Positions 6,424-16,148 of a DNA stretch of 64,000 nucleotides are shown in pieces. The notes beneath the pieces were generated by a model that worked only from the letters and a program-made list of their open reading frames with translations, did no database searches and had not been told where the DNA came from. Made by a program: the position numbers and the translations under genes. How positions within the stretch are numbered: the first letter of the stretch is position 1; every line of letters begins with the position of its first letter. The DNA is from Clostridia bacterium (GTDB lineage: Bacteria > Bacillota > Clostridia > Christensenellales > Borkfalkiaceae). The stretch lies in contig JAIDVM010000015.1 in the NCBI GenBank assembly GCA_029059705.1, positions 1-64,000 on the forward strand, read 5' to 3'.

Positions 6424-8220
6424 ATGGGAAAAGTAATAGGAATAGATTTGGGAACGACTAACTCGTGCGTTGCCGTTATGGAAGGCGGCGAGCCCGTTGT
6501 TATTGCAAACAGCGAGGGCAACAGAACCACGCCCTCCGTTGTTTCGTTTAAGGCGGACGGCAGCCGTATTGTTGGACAGGCGGCAAAAAGACTTGCCGTT
6601 GCTTCGCCCGACAAGACGGTTATTTCGATTAAGCGCCATATGGGCGACGCTTATAAGGTGAATATCGAAAAGGGTTATTCGCCGCAGGAAATTTCGGCGA
6701 TGATACTTGCAAAATTAAAGGCGGACGCCGAAAGCTATTTGGGCGCTAAGGTGACGGACGCGGTTATTACCTGCCCCGCATACTTTAACGATTCGCAGCG
6801 TCAGGCAACGAAGGACGCGGGCAAGATTGCGGGCTTGAACGTTTTGAGAATAATCAACGAGCCCACGGCGGCGGCGCTTTCTTACGGGCTCGATAAGCAG
6901 GAAGGCAGCCAAAAAGTTATGATTTACGACCTTGGCGGCGGCACGTTCGACGTTTCCATTCTGGAAATCGGCGACGGCGTGTTCGAGGTTTTGGCTACCA
7001 ACGGCGACACGCGTCTCGGCGGCGACGACTTCGATAACAAAATTATCGATTACCTTGTGGAAACCTTTAAAAAGGACACGGGCGTTGACCTTTCAAAGGA
7101 TAAGCAGGCAATGCAGAGGCTTAAAGACGCTGCCGAAAAGGCGAAGATAGAGCTTTCGGGCATGACCTCGACGAATATCAATCTGCCTTTCATAACCGTT
7201 GTGGACGGCGCGCCCCAGCACCTTGATATAGATTTGTCGCGCCAGAAATTCGATAACCTTACGAGCGACCTTGTGGAGCGCACTTTAGAGCCCATGAGAA
7301 AGGCTATGCAGGACGCGGGGCTTTCTTACGGGGATATTTCGAAGGTGATTTTCGTAGGCGGTTCGACGCGTATTCCCGCGGTGTTCGAAAAGGTTAAGCA
7401 GGTTACGGGCAAAGAGCCCTTCAAGGGCATTAACCCCGACGAGTGCGTGGCTATCGGCGCGGCTATTCAGGGCGGCGTTTTATCGGGCGAGGTTAAGGAC
7501 GTTTTACTTCTTGACGTTATGCCCCTTACTTTGGGCATCGAAACTTTGGGCGGCGTTTCCACTCCGCTAATCGAGAGAAACACGACCATTCCCGTAAAGA
7601 AGAGTCAGGTCTTTTCGACGGCGGCGGACAATCAGCCGGGCGTTGAAATTAACGTGTTGCAGGGCGAAAGAAAGTTTGCGCACGACAACAAGTCCTTGGG
7701 CAAATTTATGCTGACCGACATTCCCCCCGCACCCCGCGGCGTGCCGCAGATTGAAGTTACCTTTGACGTTGACGCTAACGGCATTGTGAACGTAACCGCA
7801 AAGGATTTGGGAACGGGCAAGAGCACGAATATTACCATTACCGCTTCGACCAACCTTTCGGAGGACGACATCGACAAGGCGGTTAAGGACGCGGAAAAAT
7901 ACGCCGAAGAGGACAAAAAGCGCAAGGAAGCCGTTGACAACAAGAACAACCTTGAAAGCATGATTGACAGCCTTGAAAAGACCGTGAAAGAGGCGGGCGA
8001 CAAGCTTTCGGAAGAGGACAAAAAGACGGTTGAGGACGCGGTTGCAAAGGCGAAGGTTGAGCTTGAATCGGGCGACAACGAAAGAATTAAGGCTGCGGCG
8101 GAAACGCTTACGAAGGACATTCAGCCCGTGATTGCTAAAATATATCAGCAGACGCAGGGCGGAAACCCGAACGACGGAAGTACTTCGGGCGGCGACGACA
8201 CCGAATTCAGACAGCACTGA
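6424..8220 (+). CDS. dnaK: Molecular chaperone DnaK (Hsp70)
   Basis: ATP-driven chaperone working with GrpE and DnaJ. All three Hsp70 signatures are present: [13 protein letters not shown] at the N-terminus, [16 protein letters not shown] near 165, and [19 protein letters not shown] near 307. The substrate-binding domain ([17 protein letters not shown]) and the helical lid follow. The 598 residues are slightly short. The C-terminal tail ends in DDTEFRQH rather than the usual acidic EEVD-like end, so tail contacts may differ. AAGGAG at 6409-6414 is nine bases before the ATG. Confidence 0.97.
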   Translation: MGKVIGIDLGTTNSCVAVMEGGEPVVIANSEGNRTTPSVVSFKADGSRIVGQAAKRLAVASPDKTVISIKRHMGDAYKVNIEKGYSPQEISAMILAKLKADAESYLGAKVTDAVITCPAYFNDSQRQATKDAGKIAGLNVLRIINEPTAAALSYGLDKQEGSQKVMIYDLGGGTFDVSILEIGDGVFEVLATNGDTRLGGDDFDNKIIDYLVETFKKDTGVDLSKDKQAMQRLKDAAEKAKIELSGMTSTNINLPFITVVDGAPQHLDIDLSRQKFDNLTSDLVERTLEPMRKAMQDAGLSYGDISKVIFVGGSTRIPAVFEKVKQVTGKEPFKGINPDECVAIGAAIQGGVLSGEVKDVLLLDVMPLTLGIETLGGVSTPLIERNTTIPVKKSQVFSTAADNQPGVEINVLQGERKFAHDNKSLGKFMLTDIPPAPRGVPQIEVTFDVDANGIVNVTAKDLGTGKSTNITITASTNLSEDDIDKAVKDAEKYAEEDKKRKEAVDNKNNLESMIDSLEKTVKEAGDKLSEEDKKTVEDAVAKAKVELESGDNERIKAAAETLTKDIQPVIAKIYQQTQGGNPNDGSTSGGDDTEFRQH

Positions 8221-8242
8221 TTTTATTAAAATAATATAAAAT

Positions 8243-8270
8243 AAAGAGGGCGCTTTAAGGCACCCTCTTT
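8243..8270 (+). terminator. Hairpin between dnaK and dnaJ
   Basis: Eight-bp stem AAAGAGGG/CCCTCTTT, extended by two pairs past a C-A mismatch, but no long T-run follows. It may be a leaky terminator or RNA-stability hairpin that lowers dnaJ relative to dnaK. Confidence 0.55.
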
Positions 8271-8302
8271 AACGGTATTTCAAGCATATTACAAGGGCAA
8301 TT

Positions 8303-9451
8303 ATGGCAGAGAAAAAGAATTATTACGACGTTTTGGGGATTTCCAAAACGGCGACGGCGGACGAAATTAAGTCGGCTTACAGAAAGCTTGCAAAACAGTA
8401 TCACCCCGACTTTCACCCCGGCGACAATGCGGCGGCGGAGAAGTTTAAGGAAATTAACGAGGCGAACGAGGTTTTGTCCGATGAGAATAAGAGGAAGCAA
8501 TACGACTTCGAGCTTGAACACCCCGGCATGGGCGGCGGCGCTGGCAATCCCTTCGGCGGCGGTTTTGGCGGTTTCGGCGGCGGGGGCATGGGCGGCTTCG
8601 AGGACATTTTTAACATGTTCACGGGCGGCGGCTTTGGCGGGCAGCGGCAGACGGCGCGCGGCGCGGACATAGAGCACACCATAAACCTTTCGTTTTTGGA
8701 CGCCATAAAGGGCTGCACCAAAACGGTTAGCTATATGCGCAACGAGCCTTGTCCTTCGTGCTCGGGTACGGGCGCGAAAGGCGGAACGGCCTTTCAGAAG
8801 TGTTCGCGTTGCGGCGGCAGCGGCAGGGTGAAATTTCAGCAGGACACCATTTTCGGCAGAACAATTCAGGTTGGCGCTTGTCCCGATTGCGGCGGCACGG
8901 GCAAAAAGATTTTGGAGAGGTGCAACGACTGCAAGGGCAAGGGCTACGTAAGAAAGGAAACGAAATTCAGCGTGAACATACCCGCGGGCGTGGATAAGGA
9001 CAGTTCGCTAAGAAAGCGCGGCTTTGGTCAGGCGGCGGGGAACGGCGGCGACAGCGGGGATTTATACATTTATTTCCGCATAGAACCGCACAAAATGCTG
9101 CGGCGCGAGGACAGGGATTTGTACGTTACGGTGCCTATATCCTTTAAAACGGCGGTTACGGGCGGCAAAATTCAGGTGCCCGCGATAGACGACACGCTTG
9201 AACTTAACATACCCGAGGGAACGCCTTCGGGAACGCGCTTTACGTTGCGCGGCAAGGGCGTAAAAACAGTGAACGGCACGGGCAACCTTTACGTAACGGT
9301 TGAAATAGACGTTCCGCAGAAGCTTTCGCGCGAGCAGATTAAAAAGCTTGCCGACTATGAAGAGGGCGTGGCTTTGAAATCGTGCGGGAACATGCAGAAG
9401 TTTGCCAACGACTTGTCGGCGGTGTACGGCAAAAAGGTGGATAAGCAATAA
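8303..9451 (+). CDS. dnaJ: Chaperone DnaJ (type I Hsp40)
   Basis: Stimulates the DnaK ATPase and delivers substrates. J domain at residues 5-68 with HPD at 34-36. Gly/Phe-rich linker at about 75-115. Zinc region at 150-214 with four CxxCxGxG units ([32 protein letters not shown]). Two C-terminal substrate-binding domains follow. The 382-residue length and complete domain set make it a class A DnaJ. It lies 82 bases after dnaK, with AAGGG upstream of the ATG. Confidence 0.97.
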   Translation: MAEKKNYYDVLGISKTATADEIKSAYRKLAKQYHPDFHPGDNAAAEKFKEINEANEVLSDENKRKQYDFELEHPGMGGGAGNPFGGGFGGFGGGGMGGFEDIFNMFTGGGFGGQRQTARGADIEHTINLSFLDAIKGCTKTVSYMRNEPCPSCSGTGAKGGTAFQKCSRCGGSGRVKFQQDTIFGRTIQVGACPDCGGTGKKILERCNDCKGKGYVRKETKFSVNIPAGVDKDSSLRKRGFGQAAGNGGDSGDLYIYFRIEPHKMLRREDRDLYVTVPISFKTAVTGGKIQVPAIDDTLELNIPEGTPSGTRFTLRGKGVKTVNGTGNLYVTVEIDVPQKLSREQIKKLADYEEGVALKSCGNMQKFANDLSAVYGKKVDKQ

Positions 9452-9504
9452 ACGCAAACGCGACATATTGCGGGATTTAGAAACGGAAACAGCAAGGAAA
9501 ATTC

Positions 9505-9536
9505 AAGGGGCGGCAACCTTTTGGTTGCCGCCCCTT
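9505..9536 (+). terminator. Terminator after dnaJ
   Basis: Perfect 14-bp stem (AAGGGGCGGCAACC and complement) with a TTTT loop. The following T-run is short and interrupted (TTATGCTTT). Confidence 0.85.
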
Positions 9537-9562
9537 ATGCTTTGATATTCAAAATTATGCAT

Positions 9563-9769
9563 TGTGGAAAACTTTTATAAATTTTAAGGTCTATTTTGTC
9601 GAAAAACGCTGAAATTATGGACTAAATCGGCACATTGTGGATAGAATGTGGAAATCTTTATTCATTTTTTATTTTTTAAAAGGTTTACACAATAAAAATG
9701 TGGACAACTTTTTGTGGATAAACGGCGCATATATAAAGTTTTGCGCTTTTTGCGGGCAGGTTATCCACA
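9563..9769. promoter_or_regulatory. Cluster of six DnaA boxes beside an AT-rich stretch: candidate oriC or DnaA-titration site
   Basis: Within 207 bases are TGTGGATAA (9713-9721) and TTATCCACA (9761-9769), both perfect DnaA boxes; TGTGGAAAA (9563-9571), which fits TTWTNCACA; and three one-mismatch boxes at 9636-9644, 9647-9655 and 9699-9707. Five face one way and the last faces the other. An AT-rich tract at 9657-9698 lies between boxes, like a DNA-unwinding element. The last box contains the stop codon of the DUF3737 gene. dnaA and dnaN are not nearby, so the role is uncertain. Confidence 0.7.
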
Positions 9770-10630
9770 ATTGGCTTTTACGGTGGCGGGGCGGGTTAAA
9801 ACTTCGGCGCGGCAGGGCTTTACGCTGTCTTCAAAAATTATTTCGCCGTAGCCGTCGGCAATTATTTTGCCGCTTAGCGGGTTTTTGACTGAAAGAATTT
9901 CGCCCGCGACGTCGGCGTTTACCTCGCTGTATTCAAACGAGAGGTCGCACCCTTGCATGCGGCAGTTTATAAGCGTTAAATTTTTGCAGTAGCAAAGCGG
10001 TTGGGTGCCGCATATAACGCAGTTTATAAGCGTTAAGTTTTTGGAATACCACCCCAGATATTCGCCTTTTAACGTGGAATTTTTAACGGTTACGTTTTCC
10101 GCATGCCAAAAGGCGTCTTTGGTGGAAAGGTTGCAGTCGGTTATTTGCATGTTTTTTACGTATTGAAAGGAATATTTGCCGCTGAATTCAACCTTGTTCA
10201 AGGTGAGATTTTGGCTTTCGAACATGAAATATTCGCTTTCGACGGCGCATATATCAAGGTTTACGTCCTTGCAGCGCCAGCCGAACTCGGGGGAAATTAC
10301 CGAACAGTTTAAAATTTTTATATCCTTACATTCCCTTAAAGCCTTTATGCCGTGGAGCTTGCTTTCGGTTATTTCGCCTTTTTTGCAATACCACAGCGCG
10401 GCGCGGGTTTTTTCGTCCATTTCGCAGTTTTCAACCGAAAAGCCATTTGCGTGCCAAAGGGGGTAACGGAGCGAAAAACCGCAGTTTGTTACGGTTACGT
10501 TTTTACATTCTTTAAGCGCGCTTTCGCCGTCGGCGGGGCCTGCGAACGTGCAACCGGTTACCTTTGCATTATTAAGCGCGTAAAGGGCGCGTTCTTCGTC
10601 TAAGATTTGGTTTTGAATTATCTTTTTCAT
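9761..10630 (-). CDS. DUF3737 right-handed beta-helix protein
   Basis: 289 residues built from a repeating unit of about 20 residues of the form 'NVTVKNSTLKGEYLGWYSKN', the ladder of a right-handed parallel beta-helix with Asn/Cys stacks. This matches the DUF3737 family, which has no assigned reaction. There is no signal peptide, so it is probably cytoplasmic. I use the ATG at 10630 (MKKIIQNQIL), which has GGAAGTGA upstream and a perfect promoter at 10678-10650; the frame stays open to 10702, but that extension lies inside the promoter. Its stop codon overlaps a DnaA box. It is divergent from the MATE gene. Confidence 0.78.
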   Translation of the reverse strand: MKKIIQNQILDEERALYALNNAKVTGCTFAGPADGESALKECKNVTVTNCGFSLRYPLWHANGFSVENCEMDEKTRAALWYCKKGEITESKLHGIKALRECKDIKILNCSVISPEFGWRCKDVNLDICAVESEYFMFESQNLTLNKVEFSGKYSFQYVKNMQITDCNLSTKDAFWHAENVTVKNSTLKGEYLGWYSKNLTLINCVICGTQPLCYCKNLTLINCRMQGCDLSFEYSEVNADVAGEILSVKNPLSGKIIADGYGEIIFEDSVKPCRAEVLTRPATVKANCG

Positions 10631-10649
10631 TCGTATCACTTCCAAACAT

Positions 10650-10678
10650 ATTATATAATTTAAAGCGAAATCTGTCAA
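10650..10678 (-). promoter_or_regulatory. Perfect sigma-A promoter of the DUF3737 gene
   Basis: Minus-strand TTGACA (10678-10673), 17-base spacer, TATAAT (10655-10650). Confidence 0.88.
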
Positions 10679-10695
10679 CATGCCGCGCAATTGGG

Positions 10696-10724
10696 TTGAC
10701 AATATGTTTTATTTAACATAAGAT
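10696..10724 (+). promoter_or_regulatory. Promoter of the MATE gene
   Basis: TTGACA (10696-10701), 17-base spacer, TAAGAT (10719-10724). The ATG is only 11 bases past the -10, so the mRNA may be nearly leaderless. Confidence 0.65.
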
Positions 10725-10734
10725 ATGTGGTATT

Positions 10735-12063
10735 ATGCGTATAGGGCTTGCAGAGCATTTTACTTTTAAAAAATTATTGAAATTCGTTGCGCCGTCGATT
10801 ATCATGATGGTGTTTTTAAGCGTGTATTCGGTTGTGGACGGGCTGTTCGTTTCGAACTTCGTAGGCTCGGACGCTGTGGCGGCGATTAATTATATTTTCC
10901 CCGTGTTTATGGTGTTCGGCTCGATTGGCTTTATGCTGGGCACGGGCGGAAGCGCGCTCGTTTCGAAAACCCTGGGCGAGGGCGATAAGGAAAAGGCGAA
11001 CGAGTATTTTTCGATGCTCGTTTACGTAACCGCGGGCATAGGCGTTGTTATCGCCGTAGCGGGGCAGTTTGCCGTGCCCGAAATTGCAAAGCTTTTCGGC
11101 GCGGAAGGGGAAATTTACGATTATTGCGTGCTTTACGGAAGAGTGCTTTTGACCGCGCAGCCATTTTTTATTTTGCAGAATATTTTTCAAAGCTTTTTCG
11201 TGACGGCGGAAAAGCCGCGGCTGGGGCTTATCGTAACCGCTGTTGCGGGCGGCATAAACATAGTTTTAGACGCGGTGTTTGTTGCGGGCTTTAAGTGGGG
11301 GCTTGCGGGCGCTTCGGCGGCGACGGTTGCGGGGCAGGTTTTCGGCGGGGTTTTTCCGCTCGTTTATTTTGCGAGGAAGAACAACTCGCTTTTAAAGCTT
11401 GGAAAAACGAAGATTTATTTTAAGGAGCTTTTAAAATCGTGCACCAACGGCTCGTCGGAATTTTTGTCAAACGTTTCGTCGGCGGTGGTTATTATGCTTT
11501 ATAATTATCAGGTGGCTAAGCTTGTGGGCGACGACGGGGTTGCGGCTTACGGCGCGATAGGCTACGTGATGATGATTTTCTTTTCCGTTTTCATGGGCTA
11601 CGCCGTGGGGAGCGCGCCGCTGATTGCCTTTAACTTCGGTGCGCGGAACGATGAAGAGCTTAAAAATCTTTTTAAAAAGAGTGTCGTTATTATGACTGTT
11701 TCGGGAGTATTGATGACGGGGCTTTCGGAAGCTTTGGCAAGCCCCGTGATTATGCTTTTCGGGTTTGACGGCGAATTGTTTGAAATGACCTTGCGGGGCT
11801 TCCGCATTTATTCGGTTGCGTTTTTAATTACGGGCTTTTCCGTTTTCGGCTCGTCGCTTTTCACCGCGTTGAACAACGGGCTGGTTTCGGCGATAATTTC
11901 CTTTTTGCGCACGCTCGTCTTTCAGATTGTCGCGGTAATGGTGTGCCCTATATTTATGGGGCTTGACGGCGTTTGGGCGGCGACGTGCTTTGCCGAAATT
12001 CTGGCGCTGGCGGTTACCGTAATTTGCATTTTTGCGTGCAGAAAAAAATATCGTTACTTTTAA
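10735..12063 (+). CDS. MATE family multidrug/metabolite efflux transporter
   Basis: Twelve-helix antiporter of the MATE superfamily, 442 residues, closest by eye to the DinF/MepA-like branch. The N-terminal half starts KLLKFVAPSIIMMVFLSVYS with VVDGLFVSNFVG, typical of family helices 1-2. GTGGSALVSKTLGEGDKEKA is the conserved loop after helix 3. It probably exports cationic or aromatic compounds using a Na+ or H+ gradient; the substrate cannot be predicted. It has no SD, and its ATG lies 11 bases past a -10. A dispersed repeat follows its stop immediately. Confidence 0.9.
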   Translation: MRIGLAEHFTFKKLLKFVAPSIIMMVFLSVYSVVDGLFVSNFVGSDAVAAINYIFPVFMVFGSIGFMLGTGGSALVSKTLGEGDKEKANEYFSMLVYVTAGIGVVIAVAGQFAVPEIAKLFGAEGEIYDYCVLYGRVLLTAQPFFILQNIFQSFFVTAEKPRLGLIVTAVAGGINIVLDAVFVAGFKWGLAGASAATVAGQVFGGVFPLVYFARKNNSLLKLGKTKIYFKELLKSCTNGSSEFLSNVSSAVVIMLYNYQVAKLVGDDGVAAYGAIGYVMMIFFSVFMGYAVGSAPLIAFNFGARNDEELKNLFKKSVVIMTVSGVLMTGLSEALASPVIMLFGFDGELFEMTLRGFRIYSVAFLITGFSVFGSSLFTALNNGLVSAIISFLRTLVFQIVAVMVCPIFMGLDGVWAATCFAEILALAVTVICIFACRKKYRYF

Positions 12064-12102
12064 AGATTCTTCGGCTTCACTTCGTTCCGCTCAGAATGAC
12101 AA
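12063..12102. repeat. Dispersed intergenic repeat, copy 2
   Basis: Second copy of the 40-base repeat at 3716-3755, same orientation, 37/40 identical. It starts in the stop codon of the MATE gene. Confidence 0.8.
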
Positions 12103-12126
12103 TAGGGGCGGGGTGAAACTTCGGGT

Positions 12127-12155
12127 TTGACAATTGGTTTGGCGGCTATTATAAT
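12127..12155 (+). promoter_or_regulatory. Perfect sigma-A promoter of the membrane protein/cls operon
   Basis: TTGACA (12127-12132), 17-base spacer, TATAAT (12150-12155). Confidence 0.88.
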
Positions 12156-12194
12156 AGTTTTAAATTAATAACTTATGATGAACGCGGGGTTCGT

Positions 12195-12809
12195 GTGGAA
12201 ACGGATTACAGAAATTACGACAGATTGTTCGTAGCGGTTAAACTGAATAAGTTAGAGGAACTTGAAAGGTGTTATCGCGCGCTGGGTTGGGAGCGCGAGG
12301 AAAAGCGTGACGACAAGCTTCACCGCGGAAGAGTGCACCTTGTTTATCGCCGCCCGCACAGAATCGGGAACAAGGACAAGCTGCAGCTTTTGCAGGTTTA
12401 TCTGGAAGCGGCTTTAAACGACGAGGGGCGGCTTGACGGAAAATCGATGCCGCTTACGGCGGTCGCGGGAATTTTAACGGGGCTTTTAACTCTGGGTTTT
12501 GCGGTTGCGGGGCTGTGCCTTATGTATCTGTTAAACAACCCCGTAATTTACACGGCTGGCATTGTGTTTTTGGCGTGCGCGGTTGCAATGTTTTTGCTGT
12601 CGATTACGGTGACGTTAAAGGTGTTTTTTAAAGAACGCGAAAAACGGAAAGTCAGGCTTTTGCGTGCGCGGGCGGAGATTGTTTCGGTTTTGAAAGAGGC
12701 GGCGCGGCTTTGCACGGTTGAAGGCGGCGCGGGCGGCATTGAAATTATAAACGAGATGACGGAAGAGGCGGCGGCAACTTGCCCAAAGGAGGCGGACGGT
12801 GAGAGATAA
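12195..12809 (+). CDS. Two-helix membrane protein of unknown function, cls operon
   Basis: 204 residues. Residues 1-85 are soluble, charged and helical. Two transmembrane helices follow at about 88-112 and 116-140. A basic stretch with KVFFKEREKRK and a helical C-terminus then face the same side. I do not recognise the family. The start is taken as GTG at 12195, about 40 bases past a perfect promoter; upstream ATGs at 12175 and 12178 are out of frame. Its end overlaps the cls start, and the cls SD is within it, so it is co-translated with cardiolipin synthase and may act on the same membrane process. Confidence 0.65.
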   Translation: METDYRNYDRLFVAVKLNKLEELERCYRALGWEREEKRDDKLHRGRVHLVYRRPHRIGNKDKLQLLQVYLEAALNDEGRLDGKSMPLTAVAGILTGLLTLGFAVAGLCLMYLLNNPVIYTAGIVFLACAVAMFLLSITVTLKVFFKEREKRKVRLLRARAEIVSVLKEAARLCTVEGGAGGIEIINEMTEEAAATCPKEADGER

Positions 12810-14388
12810 GAAAATTTCCGCCCGCCGCAGAGAGACCAAGGCGCATTCCCCTAAGGGCGGCAAGGTTGTTACTATCCGCACCGAGGGCAGAAACCTTGGC
12901 GCTTGGCGCACTTTTGCGATTGGGTTTTTTATAATTTTACAGACGGCGCTTTTGCTTTTGTTTTACCTTGGGGTAATAAGTTATTTCCGCATATATCAGC
13001 TGATTGCGTTTGTTTTAAGCTTTATTTGCTGTATTCACGTTTTGTCAACTTCAAAGCCGGGGCACACTAAAACGGTGTGGGTGCTGTTTTTGCTTTTGTT
13101 TAACAGCTTTGGCTACATAGCTTACGTAATGTCGAGCGAGAAACTGTTTTTCGGCTGGGCGAAGAGGCGTTACAACAAAATTTTTAAAAGAACGCAGGGC
13201 TTAACCCCCGAATATGCGCCGCTTACGCACGTTTGTCCGCAGGTTCAAAGGGACGCGGAATATCTTTGGAACGCCGGCGGGTTTGCCTCTTATTGCGGTT
13301 CGCCCGTAAAATATTTCCCTTCGGGCGCGTCTATGTTCGACGACGTTTTGGATGAGCTTGAAAGGGCTGAAAAGTTTGTGTTTATTGAATTTTTCATAAT
13401 CGCGGACGGCGTGCTTTTAAACAGGTTTTGCGACGTGCTGTCTCAAAAGGTTAAGGAAGGCGTGGAGGTGCGCATAATCTGCGACGGAATGGGCAGCCAC
13501 GGAACGCTTTCATTTCAGATGCAAATAAAGCTGAAAAAGGCGGGCGTAAAGCTGTTCAGGTTTAACCGCATAGTGCCGCGGTTTACGTTTGCACTTAACG
13601 TGCGCGACCACAGAAAAATAATAGTAATCGACGGCAAAACGGCGTATACCGGCGGGTGTAACCTTGCGGACGAGTATGTCAACGAAAAGCGCATGCACGG
13701 TTATTGGAAGGATTCGGGCATAAAAGTCGGCGGCGGCGCGGCGGCGGGATTTACTCTTATGTTTTTGCGGCAATGGGAATTCGTTTCCAAAAAAACGGAG
13801 GATTACCGCAAGTACGTTTTGCCCGTGGAAAACGTGCGCGAGGGTGCGGTTGTCGCGCCTTATGCCGACGGAAAGGATTACGAAAGGTTTGTGTGCAAGG
13901 GCGTTTACTCAAACATAATGGCGGGGACAAACGAAAAGCTTTATATAATGACGCCCTATTTTATCCCCGACGAGGACACGGCGGCTATACTTGCCGAAAA
14001 GGCGCTTTCGGGCGTGGACGTGCGCATAATTTTGCCAGACGTGCCCGACAAACCCTATGTTTACCGCGTGAGCGTGGACAGCGCTGAAAGACTTATTTCA
14101 AGCGGCGTGCGCGTGTTTAAAATGCGGCGTGCGTTTGTTCATTCAAAGGTGGTGTTTTCGGAAAACTGCGTTGCCGTAGGTTCGGTAAACATAGATTTGC
14201 GGAGCTATTACAACCAGTTTGAAAACGGCGTTTACACCAACGACAACGGGGTTTTGTGCGACGTTTTGCGCGACTTTGAAAACGTGTTTAAGGTGTGCAA
14301 AGAGGTGACCGAAAAGAACTCTACGCGCAATAAATTGCTGCCGAGAATGGTTGCGGGAGTTTTAAGGGTGTTTGCGCCTTTAATGTGA
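12799..14388 (+). CDS. cls: Cardiolipin synthase (phospholipase D family)
   Basis: Transfers a phosphatidyl group between two phosphatidylglycerols to make cardiolipin. The 529 residues start with about 40 basic residues, two or three membrane helices (the PLDc_N region), then two PLD domains. The first HKD motif is intact (HRKIIVIDGKTAYTGG). In the second (HSKVVFSENCVAVGSVNID) the Asp is replaced by Glu, while His, Lys and the GSxNxD follow-up are kept. The GTG start at 12799 has a perfect AGGAGG at 12787-12792. It overlaps the preceding membrane-protein gene. The E variant may be tolerated or may alter specificity. Confidence 0.88.
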   Translation: MRDKKISARRRETKAHSPKGGKVVTIRTEGRNLGAWRTFAIGFFIILQTALLLLFYLGVISYFRIYQLIAFVLSFICCIHVLSTSKPGHTKTVWVLFLLLFNSFGYIAYVMSSEKLFFGWAKRRYNKIFKRTQGLTPEYAPLTHVCPQVQRDAEYLWNAGGFASYCGSPVKYFPSGASMFDDVLDELERAEKFVFIEFFIIADGVLLNRFCDVLSQKVKEGVEVRIICDGMGSHGTLSFQMQIKLKKAGVKLFRFNRIVPRFTFALNVRDHRKIIVIDGKTAYTGGCNLADEYVNEKRMHGYWKDSGIKVGGGAAAGFTLMFLRQWEFVSKKTEDYRKYVLPVENVREGAVVAPYADGKDYERFVCKGVYSNIMAGTNEKLYIMTPYFIPDEDTAAILAEKALSGVDVRIILPDVPDKPYVYRVSVDSAERLISSGVRVFKMRRAFVHSKVVFSENCVAVGSVNIDLRSYYNQFENGVYTNDNGVLCDVLRDFENVFKVCKEVTEKNSTRNKLLPRMVAGVLRVFAPLM

Positions 14389-14454
14389 TTGCACCGCTAA
14401 TATGCGCCGTTTTTGCGCGTTTAAACGGCTGAAAGTGAACAAAATAATTAAAAT

Positions 14455-14485
14455 AAGCCCCCGCGGAAGTATTCCGCGGGGGCTT
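14455..14485. terminator. Bidirectional terminator between cls and the ABC transporter
   Basis: Perfect 14-bp stem (AAGCCCCCGCGGAA and complement) with GTA loop, followed by GAATTTTTG on plus and an A/T-rich tail on minus. Confidence 0.88.
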
Positions 14486-14506
14486 GAATTTTTGTTAAAT
14501 TTTCAA

Positions 14507-15463
14507 TTAAAGCACTTTGCTTAAAAAATCCTTTAATCTGTCGTTTTGGGGGTTGCCGAAAATTTGTTCGGGCGTGCCTTCTTCGGCGATTTTGCCGTCC
14601 GCCATAAACATTACGCGCGTTGCGACTTCGCGGGCAAAGCCCATTTCGTGGGTTACTATAACCATTGTCATGCCCTCGTTTGCAAGCTCTTTGATAAGGG
14701 CGAGCACTTCGCCGACCATTTCGGGGTCGAGCGCGGAGGTGGGCTCGTCAAAGAGCATGACCTCGGGATTCATGGCAAGCGCGCGCACAATTGCAATTCT
14801 TTGCCGCTGTCCGCCGGAGAGGGTGGAAGGATAAACGTTTGCTTTGTCGGAAAGCCCAATCCTTTCCAAAAGGCGCATAGCGTTTGCCTTGGCTTCCGCC
14901 TTTATTTCCTTTGCCGATTTTTCTATTGTGATAAGCGGTTGCTTTTCGGCTTTCTTTTTAAAGAGGTTTTTAAGCTTTATAAAAAAGTTTTTGCGTTTGA
15001 TTTTGCGCAAGTCCTGCAAGCCGACGTGGACGGGCGCAAGCGTGATGTTTTTTAACACGTTCATGTTGTTGAACAGGTTGAATTGCTGAAACACCATGCC
15101 CATTTTGCGGCGCTGGATATTTATGTCCACTTTAAGGTTGCAAAGGTTGTTGCCCTTAAAAAACACGTGCCCGTCGGTGGGGTCTTCCAAAACGTTCAAA
15201 CACCGCAAAAAGGTGCTTTTGCCGCTGCCCGAAGGGCCGATTATCGCAATCTTTTCGCCCGTGGTTATCTTGGCTGAAACGTCCTCGAAAACGGTTAGCG
15301 CGCCGTATTTTTTGGTGAGGTGCTGAACTTCGATTAAAGCATTGGGGTCGAAAGGTTCGGCGGGAGTTTTTTCGGTTTTTAAAAACTTTTCGTTTTTGTT
15401 GTGTTTGAGCTTTTCCGCTTTTTCGTGTGTGGGGATTTTAACCGTTTCTTTATCGCTTTTCAC
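14507..15463 (-). CDS. Polar amino-acid ABC transporter, ATP-binding protein (GlnQ-like)
   Basis: ATPase of a type I amino-acid importer. Walker [11 protein letters not shown]-loop MVFQQFNLF, signature [11 protein letters not shown], Walker [15 protein letters not shown] and H-loop VTHEMGFA are all present. Two oddities make it 318 residues rather than about 240. One is an N-terminal extension of about 40 charged residues. The other is an extra lysine-rich stretch of about 40 residues in the helical domain after APVHVGLQ, before [16 protein letters not shown]. The GTG start at 15463 overlaps the permease gene by 14 bases, with AGGAGG about ten bases upstream inside the permease gene. Confidence 0.93.
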   Translation of the reverse strand: MKSDKETVKIPTHEKAEKLKHNKNEKFLKTEKTPAEPFDPNALIEVQHLTKKYGALTVFEDVSAKITTGEKIAIIGPSGSGKSTFLRCLNVLEDPTDGHVFFKGNNLCNLKVDINIQRRKMGMVFQQFNLFNNMNVLKNITLAPVHVGLQDLRKIKRKNFFIKLKNLFKKKAEKQPLITIEKSAKEIKAEAKANAMRLLERIGLSDKANVYPSTLSGGQRQRIAIVRALAMNPEVMLFDEPTSALDPEMVGEVLALIKELANEGMTMVIVTHEMGFAREVATRVMFMADGKIAEEGTPEQIFGNPQNDRLKDFLSKVL

Positions 15464-16139
15464 TCTTTCTCAACCTCCTTTCGATGAGGCGGATTATGAC
15501 GGTCATAATTATTATAATTACAAAATAAACCAATGCGAGCATAACGTAAGGAATAATATATTCGTATTTCGCACTAGCGATGAGCCTGAAAGCGCGGGTT
15601 AAGTCCATGGTGGCTACATATCCGGCCACGGAAGTGTCTTTTGTTAGCGCAATAAGTTCGTTGCCGAGTGTAGGGATAACGTTTTTAAGCGCTTGCGGAA
15701 ATACGATTTTTATCATGGACGTGACGTAAGACAATCCAAGCGTTCTGCCTGCTTCAAGTTGGCCGGCGTCAACCGATTCTATGCCGCCGCGCATGATTTC
15801 GGCTACGTAGGCGCCGCTGTTAAGTCCGAATACAATAATTGCTTCTAAAAGGCCGTCGATATTTATACTTGCAAATAATATGTAATGAAAAATCAAAAGC
15901 TGAACAATAATAGGCGTACCGCGAAAAATTGCCGTGTAAACGGTTCCTGCAATCGAAAAGCCCTTAGCAATTTTATTGCGTTTGCCTGCAACTTGCACGC
16001 AAGCAATTAAAGTTCCTATAATAATGCCGATAAGCAGTCCGCAGACTGCTATTATGAGTGTATTCCTTAACCCGAGGAGGACGTTTTTATATCCTCTTTG
16101 GGTTATTAATTGTTCATAAAATACTTCCCACTTGCTCAT
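15450..16139 (-). CDS. Polar amino-acid ABC transporter, permease (HisMQ/GlnP-like)
   Basis: Membrane subunit, 229 residues, with five hydrophobic helices. The EAA loop that docks on the ATPase is [20 protein letters not shown], followed by [20 protein letters not shown], diagnostic for the His/Glu/Gln/Arg/opine permease family. Helix 3 is preceded by [10 protein letters not shown], also typical. It lies nine bases downstream of the binding-protein gene and overlaps the ATPase gene, so the order is binding protein, permease, ATPase in one operon. Amino-acid specificity is not readable. Confidence 0.95.
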   Translation of the reverse strand: MSKWEVFYEQLITQRGYKNVLLGLRNTLIIAVCGLLIGIIIGTLIACVQVAGKRNKIAKGFSIAGTVYTAIFRGTPIIVQLLIFHYILFASINIDGLLEAIIVFGLNSGAYVAEIMRGGIESVDAGQLEAGRTLGLSYVTSMIKIVFPQALKNVIPTLGNELIALTKDTSVAGYVATMDLTRAFRLIASAKYEYIIPYVMLALVYFVIIIIMTVIIRLIERRLRKSEKR

Positions 16140-16148
16140 TTTAAATCC

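Noticed and set aside
7567..8217. 216-codon minus-strand frame opposite dnaK
   Set aside because: Antisense shadow of a strongly conserved gene; no motif, promoter or SD of its own.
9637..9888. 83-codon plus-strand frame in the DnaA-box region
   Set aside because: Overlaps the DnaA boxes and the DUF3737 gene on the other strand, no SD, composition not protein-like.
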